Origin: an uncultured Peptococcaceae bacterium
GTDB lineage: Bacteria; Bacillota; Dehalobacteriia; UBA4068
NCBI GenBank assembly: GCA_947307285.1
Contig: CAMZIS010000094.1
Span: forward strand, 1 to 5,407
Direction: 5' to 3'
DNA length: 5,407 nt
The translations under genes were made by a program, and so were the position numbers. Every line of letters begins with the position of its first letter. Position 1 is the first letter of the stretch. Below the pieces are notes generated by a model. It had not been told where the DNA came from. It saw nothing but the letters and a program-made list of their open reading frames with translations, and searched no databases. Below are positions 1 through 5,049 of this stretch, one piece after another.

Positions 1-322
1 TGCCGTTGTCGTAGAAGGGGTTGTGGCTGGCGGAGATCATGATGCCGCAGTCGAAGTCCTCCCGGTGGGCGATGTAGGACACGCTGGGCGTGGTGGTGAC
101 GTGCATCAGGTAGGCGTCCGAGCCGGAGCTGGTGATGCCGGCGGTGAGGGCGCATTCGTACATATAGCTGGACCGGCGGGTGTCCTTGCCGATGACCAGG
201 CGGCCGCTGCCGTGCTCCTTGTAGTACCAGCCCAGGAAACGGCCGATCTTGAAAGCGTGCTCTACGGTGAGGTCTACGCCGGCCTCGCCGCGGAAGCCGT
301 CGGTGCCGAAATATTTAGTCAT
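1..322 (-). CDS. glmM: Phosphoglucosamine mutase, N-terminal part (runs off left edge)
   Basis: GlmM interconverts glucosamine-6-phosphate and glucosamine-1-phosphate in the cytoplasm, on the route to UDP-GlcNAc and peptidoglycan. Only the first 107 residues are in the window. The protein opens with MTKYFGTDGFRGEAG, the signature N-terminus of the family. Near the window edge it has the phosphoserine loop ISASHNPFYDNG, with the catalytic Ser at residue 99 (codon at 26-28), preceded by a TTTPSVSY segment. The start is set by AAAGGAG (329-335), 6 nt upstream of ATG. It lies 21 bp after the nagB stop with no terminator between, so the two are very likely co-transcribed. In Firmicutes glmM normally follows cdaA-cdaR directly, and its product is known to bind and inhibit CdaA; here two genes intervene. 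The SASHNP loop and FGTDGFRG start favour GlmM over a generic phosphomannomutase, and the cdaA context agrees. The metal-binding and sugar-binding domains are outside the window. Confidence 0.96.
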   Translation of the reverse strand, partial: MTKYFGTDGFRGEAGVDLTVEHAFKIGRFLGWYYKEHGSGRLVIGKDTRRSSYMYECALTAGITSSGSDAYLMHVTTTPSVSYIAHREDFDCGIMISASHNPFYDNG

Positions 323-343
323 GCTGTGCTCCTTTCCCCTGAC

Positions 344-1063
344 TTACAGCAGGCTGGCGGCGTCGTAATCGAGATAGAACTCCACGTCGGGATGGAGCTG
401 CAGCACGGAGGCGGGCACGTTTTCGGTGACCGGGCCCTGCAGGGTCTCCTTCATGATGGGAGCCTTGGCCTTGCCGATGGCCATGAGGATGACGCTCTTG
501 GCGTTCATCACGGTGCGGATGCCCATGGTCACGGCGTGGGTGGGCACCTCGTCGATGGAGGCGAAGAAGCGGGAATTGGCCTGGCGGGTGGATTCGGTGA
601 GCTCTACCAGATGGGTGATGGAGCCGAAGGGCGTGCCCGGTTCGTTGAAGCCGATGTGGCCGTTGTTGCCGATGCCCAGCAGCTGCAGGTCGATGCCGCC
701 GGCCGCTTCGATGGCCTTGTCATAGGCGGCCGCGGTCTCGGGGGACAGGTCCAGACCGGAGGGGACGAAGGTGTGATCCTTGCGGATGTCCACGTGGTCG
801 AACAGGTTGTGGTTCATGAAATATCTGTAGGACTGATCGTGAGAGCCGTCCAGCCCGGCGTATTCGTCCAGGTTGAAGCTGGTGGCCTGAGCGTAGGAAA
901 AGGCGCCGGCCTTGTTCAGGCGGATCAGTTCAGCGTACAGACCCAAAGGGGTGGAGCCGGTGGCGTAGCCCAAAACAGCGGCAGGCTTCTCGTTCAATAA
1001 CTTCACGTATCTCTGGGCAGCCAATTCCGCTATCCTTTTTTCGGAATCGATGATGATCTTCAT
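344..1063 (-). CDS. nagB: Glucosamine-6-phosphate deaminase
   Basis: NagB converts glucosamine-6-phosphate to fructose-6-phosphate plus ammonia, feeding amino sugars into glycolysis. At 239 residues it matches the short Gram-positive form and lacks the longer C-terminal region of the 266-residue allosteric E. coli enzyme. Visible motifs are the phosphate-binding loop GYATGSTPLGLY (32-43), SFNLDEYAGL (62-71) with the general-base Asp66 in NLDEY, and GIGNNGHIGFNEPG (130-143) with the ring-opening His136 and Glu141. The position equal to E. coli Asp141 is Asn134; as I recall the Bacillus subtilis enzyme also has Asn here, so this is probably a lineage trait and not a defect. The ATG at 1063 has AAAAGGAG (1073-1080) 9 nt upstream. 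A near-consensus promoter sits about 75 bp upstream, and glmM follows after 21 bp. No nagA or PTS gene is adjacent, so a role in adjusting the GlmM substrate pool is plausible (inference). Confidence 0.96.
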   Translation of the reverse strand: MKIIIDSEKRIAELAAQRYVKLLNEKPAAVLGYATGSTPLGLYAELIRLNKAGAFSYAQATSFNLDEYAGLDGSHDQSYRYFMNHNLFDHVDIRKDHTFVPSGLDLSPETAAAYDKAIEAAGGIDLQLLGIGNNGHIGFNEPGTPFGSITHLVELTESTRQANSRFFASIDEVPTHAVTMGIRTVMNAKSVILMAIGKAKAPIMKETLQGPVTENVPASVLQLHPDVEFYLDYDAASLL

Positions 1064-1100
1064 AGTCTTTTGCTCCTTTTCTTTGGTTTGTGTTTTTATA

Positions 1101-1110
1101 CTATATATAG
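1101..1110. repeat. AT-rich 10-bp perfect palindrome in the nagB leader
   Basis: CTATATATAG reads the same on both strands and lies about 20-30 nt downstream of the predicted transcription start. The symmetry does not extend beyond 10 bp. It could be part of a repressor site for an amino-sugar regulator, but it does not clearly match the GGTCTAGACC-type sites of NagR/DasR regulators, and an AT-rich palindrome this short can occur by chance. Confidence 0.3.
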
Positions 1111-1137
1111 ACTCTCAAAAAAGCTCAACAACTAAAT

Positions 1138-1166
1138 ATTATAATAGGAACCGGCTTTTGCGTCAA
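1138..1166 (-). promoter_or_regulatory. Near-consensus sigma-A promoter for nagB-glmM
   Basis: On the minus strand TTGACG (1161-1166) is followed by a 17-bp spacer and a perfect TATAAT (1138-1143). Five of six -35 bases and all six -10 bases match consensus. An A6 run lies further upstream in the AT-rich gap. Transcription would begin near 1131, giving a leader of roughly 68 nt before the nagB ATG. There is no extended -10 TG. The strength of the match suggests high basal expression of nagB-glmM independent of the upstream cdaA unit. The start site itself is inferred. Confidence 0.85.
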
Positions 1167-1184
1167 GAGAAAGGCCGATTTTTT
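1150..1184 (+). terminator. Terminator-like hairpin on the opposite strand, overlapping the nagB promoter
   Basis: Arms at 1150-1159 and 1170-1179 pair around a 10-nt loop, with one C-A mismatch near the base and one G-U pair. On the plus strand the stem runs into T6 (1179-1184), as in a Rho-independent terminator, but no plus-strand gene ends here. Read on the minus strand no U-run follows, so it is unlikely to terminate the flavoprotein transcript. The -35 box of the nagB promoter falls in its loop. Function is uncertain; it might block antisense transcription into the cdaA unit. Confidence 0.35.
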
Positions 1185-1190
1185 CGTCTT

Positions 1191-2768
1191 TCAGCCCAGA
1201 GATTCGATGATGGCGAGGGCCGCGTGCAGACCGTCGATGGCGCTGCTGACGATGCCGCCGGCATAGCCCGCCCCCTCCCCGGCCGGGTAGAGCCCGGCGC
1301 AGTTCAGAGACTGGCGGTCCCGGCCCCGCAGGATGCGCAGCGGCGCGCTGGTGCGGCTTTCCGCGCCGTAGAGCACGGCGCGGCGTAAAAAGCCGGGCAG
1401 CTGTTTATCCCAGTGCAGCAGGGCCTGGGCCAGACCGCTGCTCAGCTCCTCCGAAAAAAGAGAGCGCAGGTCGGCTTCCTTTACCGCCGCGCTTTTCGCC
1501 GCGGGCTCGATCTCCTCCCCTTCCCCGCCGCAGAACAGGGCGGCCGAGGACACGGGCAGGGCGTGGCCGCCGCCGGCAAGAGCATAGGCCGCCCGCTCCA
1601 GCTTGAGTTGAAATTCCAGCCCGTCCAGCTCAAAGGGACCGAAATCCCGACCGGGCTTCACCTCGCCCACGGCGGCGGCGTTGCAGCGTTTGCCGTCCCG
1701 GGCGGCCAGGCTCACGCCGTTGGTCACCACGCCCTCCGGCTCGGAGGAGGCGTTGACCACGAAGCCGCCGGGACAGTTGCAGAAGGTGTAAAAGCCCCGG
1801 TCCGGCCCGCGGTAGGTCAGGCTGTAATCGGCGGCGGCGAGCATGGGGTGGCCCGCGAAAGCGCCGTACTGGGCCCGGTCGATGGCGGCCTGCTCCTGCT
1901 CCACCCGGACCCCCACGGCAAAGGCCTTGGCCTCCAACGCGACGCCCGTTTCCGCCAGCATACGGTAGACGCCCCGGGCGCCGTTGCCCACGGCCAGGAT
2001 AAGATGGCTCGCCTCCAGCTCTTTTTGGCCAAAAGGCCCCCCCAGGGTGGCGCCGCAAAGACGGCCCCCGCTTACGGTCAGCCTGGTGAGGCGGGTGGAA
2101 AAGCAGAACTCCCCGCCCAGGGCCTGTATCTCCCGGCGCAGATTGGCGATGATGGCGGGCAGACGGTCGCTGCCCAGATGGGGCTTGTGCCAGTACATGA
2201 CGGAAGGGTCGGCCCCGCAGGCCACCAGCTGACGCAGCACCTCCCGGCCCAGGGGATCCTTGCTGCGGGAGGTCAGCTTGCCGTCGGAAAAAGCGCCGGC
2301 CCCGCCTTCGCCGAACTGGATGTTGCTCAGGGGGTCCAGCCTGCCCTGCTCCCAGAAGCGGGCCACGTCCAGCTCCCGCTCGTTCACGGCTTTGCCCTGC
2401 TCGATGACGAGGGGCCGCAGGCCGGCCCGGCTCAAAGCCCAGGCCGCGAACAGGCCCGCCGGGCCCGCCCCCACCACCAGGGACCGGGGAGCGCCGCTTT
2501 CCACGCGTTCGATCTCCAAAGGAGCCTCCGCCGGAGCCTTTTCCCCTCTGGCGTTCCCCGGGGCGGTCACGTCCAGGGTATAGATAAAGACAGGACGCCC
2601 TTTGTCACGGGCGTCCAGAGATTTTTTCACTATGGTAAGGTCGGTGATGCTTCGGGGCTGGACCCGGCATTTGGCCGCCGCCTGCCGCAAAAGCAGGTCG
2701 GACTCGTCGGAGGCGGAGGCCAGATCCTGCACAGGCAGGCTGACGCGGGCCAGACGCAGGCGGCTCAT
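1191..2768 (-). CDS. FAD-dependent NAD(P)-type oxidoreductase, COG2509-like, substrate unknown
   Basis: This is a 525-residue flavoprotein whose substrate is not known to me. After an N-terminal domain (about 1-90, with ITDLTIVKKSLDAR at 41-54) comes a Rossmann FAD-binding fold: VVGAGPAGLFAA with GxGxxG at 100-105, then an acidic residue, Glu123, ending the second strand. Further landmarks are the glycine-rich FGEGGAGAFSDGKL (152-165), AVGNGARGVY (259-268), the family hallmark YTFCNCPGGFVV (327-338) with Cys330 and Cys332, and a C-terminal FAD-contacting GLYPAGEGAGYAGGI (492-506). No signal peptide or membrane segment is seen, so it is probably cytoplasmic. The ATG at 2768 is preferred because it follows GAGGAGG and overlaps the cdaR stop as ATGA; the in-frame upstream extension to 2978 reads as low-complexity Arg/Pro/Gly sequence out of frame with cdaR. 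The overlap predicts translational coupling to cdaR. A 127-bp gap to nagB contains no minus-strand terminator. It might act on an unsaturated or quinone-like substrate, but this is a guess. Confidence 0.92.
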   Translation of the reverse strand: MSRLRLARVSLPVQDLASASDESDLLLRQAAAKCRVQPRSITDLTIVKKSLDARDKGRPVFIYTLDVTAPGNARGEKAPAEAPLEIERVESGAPRSLVVGAGPAGLFAAWALSRAGLRPLVIEQGKAVNERELDVARFWEQGRLDPLSNIQFGEGGAGAFSDGKLTSRSKDPLGREVLRQLVACGADPSVMYWHKPHLGSDRLPAIIANLRREIQALGGEFCFSTRLTRLTVSGGRLCGATLGGPFGQKELEASHLILAVGNGARGVYRMLAETGVALEAKAFAVGVRVEQEQAAIDRAQYGAFAGHPMLAAADYSLTYRGPDRGFYTFCNCPGGFVVNASSEPEGVVTNGVSLAARDGKRCNAAAVGEVKPGRDFGPFELDGLEFQLKLERAAYALAGGGHALPVSSAALFCGGEGEEIEPAAKSAAVKEADLRSLFSEELSSGLAQALLHWDKQLPGFLRRAVLYGAESRTSAPLRILRGRDRQSLNCAGLYPAGEGAGYAGGIVSSAIDGLHAALAIIESLG

Positions 2769-4000
2769 GATTCCTCCTCTTCTTCCCTGGCGGAGGCCTT
2801 CACCAGTACAGTTGCCGGCTCCACCGCGGACAGGGTCACGCCGGCGGGCAGCTCCAGCAGGACGGGGAGCTCGTATTCGCCGGCCTCCTTCACCGAGCTG
2901 AGGTCGACGTACACCGTGATATCGTCGGCGGTAAGGGCCTGCAGGTTGGTGTCGGTGCCGTTCAGGGTGACGCTGCAACTGCTCGCGTCGCAGGTCCAGT
3001 CAAGACCCGTGGGGGCGTTGCGGAAATCGGTCAGCGGGCAGCTGAAGGTGGCGTTGTTGATGGCCTCGATCTGCACCACCACCGTGACCTGCTCCCGGCT
3101 GAGACTGACCCCGTCGGGGACGCGGATGGCCGAAGTGAAGCTGGTAGTGGCGTCAAGACCCTCCACGCTGACGCTCTCCGCCTCCAGGGACATGATGGAA
3201 TCCAGCACCTCCTGGGGACCGAAGGCCAGGACGGTGGAGGGGTCCACCACCACGCGGCTGACCTTGTAGCCATCGGCGGGCCGTCCCGTCACGGCGCAGC
3301 GCACGGGCAGGGAAACGTCGGGCTGGTCCTGCACCACCGGCACCAGCACGTTGACGGACGAGGGGTAGCAGGTGAAATGATCGGTGATGTTCTCGCCGTT
3401 GGAATCCAGGATCTCCACGGCCAGGCTCTTGCTGTAATTTTCGTTCAGACCGTCCACATCGGCGGTGACAAAGACCGTATCCACGCTTTCGAAGGAGAAA
3501 TCCGAACCGGACAGAGTGACGATATCGGGAGTGACCACCGGGTCCAGCAGGCTGTAGCCCGCCTCCGGCGCGCCCTTGATCTTTACCTCTACGGTGAATG
3601 TCTTGCTCACCTTGGGGTAGAGGGTCAGCTCCAGGCTTTCCGGCGAGCGGGAGACCAGAGACACGTTGGGCGGCAGCTCGATGTTGACCATGGGCGTGGC
3701 CTCCCCCGCCTTCATGTCGGTGAGGTCCACGTAGGCCGCGATATCATAGCTGGACAGGTCTTCGATGACGCCGGCCGTGCCCTGGACCCGCACCTGCACC
3801 TGATAATTGGTGTCCGGCGGAGCCAGCTCGGAGGAAAGGTTGCGTATCTCCACCGGCACGGTGAAAGTGGCCTCGGTCAGGGGGTTCTGGGTGACGGTGA
3901 CGTAGCCCCACACCAGCAGGGCCAGCAGCACCGCCAGCACCTTGAAGCCGTTGTTGCTCGGCGGCTGCCACCAGGAGCGTTGCCAGAAACGCATATTCAT
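2765..4000 (-). CDS. cdaR: CdaA regulatory protein, YbbR-domain membrane protein
   Basis: CdaR is a membrane-anchored, mostly extracytoplasmic partner of CdaA; in Bacillus and Listeria it modulates diadenylate cyclase activity. The 411-residue protein has a short cytoplasmic N-terminus rich in Trp, Arg and Asn, one membrane anchor at about 19-37 (FKVLAVLLALLVWGYVTV), then the QNP motif typical of the start of the ectodomain. What follows fits four YbbR-type beta repeats, roughly 45-128, 135-221, 229-312 and 318-402, recognisable by repeated lines such as VEVKIKGAPEAGYSLL and LPVRCAVTGRPADGYKV. Five Cys (211, 235, 321, 337, 342) lie in the ectodomain. The C-terminus is an acidic REEEEES tail. 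The ATG at 4000 overlaps the cdaA stop as ATGA and has AAGGAGG 9 nt upstream; a second ATG two codons later is less well placed. Its stop overlaps the flavoprotein start in the same way. Position directly after cdaA is diagnostic. Confidence 0.94.
   Translation of the reverse strand: MNMRFWQRSWWQPPSNNGFKVLAVLLALLVWGYVTVTQNPLTEATFTVPVEIRNLSSELAPPDTNYQVQVRVQGTAGVIEDLSSYDIAAYVDLTDMKAGEATPMVNIELPPNVSLVSRSPESLELTLYPKVSKTFTVEVKIKGAPEAGYSLLDPVVTPDIVTLSGSDFSFESVDTVFVTADVDGLNENYSKSLAVEILDSNGENITDHFTCYPSSVNVLVPVVQDQPDVSLPVRCAVTGRPADGYKVSRVVVDPSTVLAFGPQEVLDSIMSLEAESVSVEGLDATTSFTSAIRVPDGVSLSREQVTVVVQIEAINNATFSCPLTDFRNAPTGLDWTCDASSCSVTLNGTDTNLQALTADDITVYVDLSSVKEAGEYELPVLLELPAGVTLSAVEPATVLVKASAREEEEES
2773..2779 (-). 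promoter_or_regulatory. Ribosome binding site of the FAD oxidoreductase, inside cdaR
   Basis: GAGGAGG lies 4 nt before the ATG at 2768, a rather short spacing. It is formed by the Glu codons of the acidic tail of CdaR (REEEEES). It decides the start of the flavoprotein against the longer in-frame extension. Confidence 0.8.
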
Positions 4001-4854
4001 TGGGCGTCGCCTCCTTTTTTATGGAACAGCGCGCCTTCCCAGAAATTCTTGGGCCTCACGTCCATGGGCGCCTTTTCGCTGAGGCCGGCGGAGAGCAGCT
4101 CCCGCAGCTTCTTTTCGTCCACGTGGCGGATGAGCTTGCCTTCCTCGGCGATGGAGATGACGCCCGTTTCCTCGGAGACGATGACCACCAGGGCGTCGGA
4201 GACCTCGCTGACGCCGATGCCGGCCCGGTGGCGGGTGCCCAGGGAGAGGCTGAGATAGGGGTTATCGGACAGGGGCAGGAAGCAGGCCGCCGCGCTGACC
4301 CGGTCGCCGCTGATCACGGTGGCGCCGTCGTGCAGGGGGCTGTCCTTGACGAAGATGTTGCACAGCAGCTCCTCCGAGACCAGGGCGTCGATGGGGATGC
4401 CGGTCTCGGTGTAGTCGCTGAGGCCGGTGCTGCGTTCCAGCACCATCAGGGCGCCGGTCTTGGTCTTGGCCATGCTGGTGGCCGCGCCCACGATCTCGTC
4501 GATGACGTGGGCGATGTCCCCCGCGGTGAGGGAGGCGGAACGGGTGAGCAGAGAACTGCCGCGGCCGATGCGCTCCAGGGCCCGGCGCAGCTCGGGCTGG
4601 AAGATGATGATGAGGGCCAGGAAGATGATGGTCCACACCTGCTCCAAGATCCAGGCCACGGCGTGCAGGCCGATGAAGTCGGACACCAAAAAGACGGCGA
4701 TCAGCACCAGCAGGCCGCGAAGCAGCGGCACGGCCCGGGTGCCGCGGATGAGCAGCAGCAGCTCGTAGATGACGAAGGCCAGGATGGCGATATCAGCCAA
4801 AGCCGTTATGTAGTTCCAGGCTGTCCAGCCGGCCATGGCGGAAAACAGGGACAT
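3997..4854 (-). CDS. cdaA: Membrane diadenylate cyclase (c-di-AMP synthase)
   Basis: CdaA condenses two ATP into the second messenger c-di-AMP, which controls potassium and osmolyte balance and cell-wall integrity in Firmicutes. At 285 residues it is close to the 273 of the B. subtilis protein. Three membrane helices are visible at about 16-37, 43-62 and 66-85, ending in the conserved FQPELRRALERIGRG (85-99). The cytoplasmic DAC domain follows, with DGA at 176-178 inside SPLHDGATVISG, RHR at 208-210 inside GTRHRAGIGVSEVSDA, and SEETG at 227-231. All signature catalytic motifs are intact, so the enzyme should be active. The ATG at 4854 is chosen because AAAGGAG lies 8 nt upstream and MSLF begins just before the first helix; a longer in-frame opening to 5046 would run through the terminator and repeats and has no membrane or DAC features. 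cdaR overlaps by 4 bp downstream. A terminator separates it from folD. Confidence 0.97.
   Translation of the reverse strand: MSLFSAMAGWTAWNYITALADIAILAFVIYELLLLIRGTRAVPLLRGLLVLIAVFLVSDFIGLHAVAWILEQVWTIIFLALIIIFQPELRRALERIGRGSSLLTRSASLTAGDIAHVIDEIVGAATSMAKTKTGALMVLERSTGLSDYTETGIPIDALVSEELLCNIFVKDSPLHDGATVISGDRVSAAACFLPLSDNPYLSLSLGTRHRAGIGVSEVSDALVVIVSEETGVISIAEEGKLIRHVDEKKLRELLSAGLSEKAPMDVRPKNFWEGALFHKKGGDAQ
4010..4016 (-). promoter_or_regulatory. Ribosome binding site of cdaR, inside cdaA
   Basis: AAGGAGG, 9 nt before the ATG at 4000, lies in the Lys-Lys-Gly-Gly codons near the end of cdaA. Together with the ATGA overlap it supports the first of the two nearby ATGs as start and suggests coupled translation. 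Confidence 0.85.
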
Positions 4855-4862
4855 ATACGGCG

Positions 4863-4869
4863 CTCCTTT
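4863..4869 (-). promoter_or_regulatory. Ribosome binding site fixing the cdaA start
   Basis: AAAGGAG lies 8 nt upstream of the ATG at 4854, an ideal spacing. It argues against translation starting further upstream in the same frame. Confidence 0.85.
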
Positions 4870-4880
4870 GTTTTTCTTAA

Positions 4881-4908
4881 CTAATAATATTTCTCCGAGC
4901 GATGACAA
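4881..4908 (-). promoter_or_regulatory. Candidate promoter of the cdaA-cdaR-oxidoreductase unit
   Basis: On the minus strand TTGTCA (4903-4908, 5 of 6 consensus bases) is followed by a 16-bp spacer and TATTAG (4881-4886, 4 of 6). The region is the AT-rich part of the gap, downstream of the folD terminator, where a promoter is expected. Start would be near 4874, giving a leader of only about 20 nt. A better -10, TATTAT, overlaps but is too close to this -35. Moderate match only. Confidence 0.5.
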
Positions 4909-4966
4909 AAACCCTTTGCGGAAACGCTTTTTTATCAAAAACAAACGCCGGTCCCGGGAGTTTTTT

Positions 4967-5005
4967 GCGGGACCTCCCGCGGGCTTTCCCGCAGGGGGAA
5001 CCCCC
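4967..5005. repeat. Three adjacent GC-rich inverted repeats between folD and cdaA
   Basis: Three small inverted repeats follow one another: GCGGG-acct-CCCGC (4967-4980), GCGGG-cttt-CCCGC (4979-4992, sharing GC with the first) and GGGGG-aa-CCCCC (4994-5005). The first two have identical arms and different loops. On the plus strand the first is preceded by T6 (4961-4966), so on the minus strand A6 follows it and it is not a terminator for folD. The repeats lie just beyond the folD terminator and upstream of the candidate cdaA promoter. They could be a decayed repeat element or simply local GC-rich sequence. Confidence 0.5.
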
Positions 5006-5007
5006 GG

Positions 5008-5042
5008 AAAAAGAAAGGGGACAGGCGCGAGGCCTGTCCCCT
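5008..5042 (-). terminator. Rho-independent terminator of folD
   Basis: Perfectly paired 10-bp arms (5017-5026 and 5032-5041, GGGGACAGGC against its complement) enclose a 5-nt loop, and an extra A-T pair extends the stem to 11 bp. On the minus strand the stem is followed by TTTCTTTTT. It begins 7 nt after the folD stop codon, so it isolates folD from cdaA. Read the other way there is no T-run, so it works for folD only. Confidence 0.93.
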
Positions 5043-5049
5043 GCAAAGA

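Noticed and set aside
23..1000. A plus-strand open frame of 325 codons opposite glmM and nagB
   Set aside because: It is antisense to two clear genes and reads as Gly/Ala/Val/His-rich low-complexity sequence, the usual mirror of codon bias on the other strand.
1064..1190. A riboswitch or glmS-type ribozyme in the leader of nagB-glmM
   Set aside because: The leader is only about 68 nt, AT-rich and without a strong stem or a recognisable conserved core. Nothing resembles the glmS ribozyme or a c-di-AMP (ydaO) riboswitch.
2769..2978. A 70-residue N-terminal extension of the FAD oxidoreductase
   Set aside because: The extension overlaps the end of cdaR in another frame and is Arg/Pro/Gly-rich without family similarity, whereas the ATG at 2768 has a ribosome binding site and the ATGA overlap.
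1413..3269. A long plus-strand open frame of 618 codons opposite the flavoprotein and cdaR
   Set aside because: It spans the junction of two well-supported genes on the other strand, has low-complexity Gly/Ala/Gln/Arg-rich sequence and no recognisable motif or ribosome binding site. Long antisense frames are expected in GC-rich coding DNA.
4000..4884. A plus-strand open frame of 294 codons opposite cdaA
   Set aside because: Its composition (Gly, Asp, Gln, His) mirrors cdaA codons and it has no domain signature. CdaA on the minus strand is unambiguous.
4855..5046. A 64-residue N-terminal extension of CdaA
   Set aside because: It would run through the folD terminator, the inverted repeats and the candidate promoter, and CdaA homologs begin just before the first membrane helix, as the ATG at 4854 gives.
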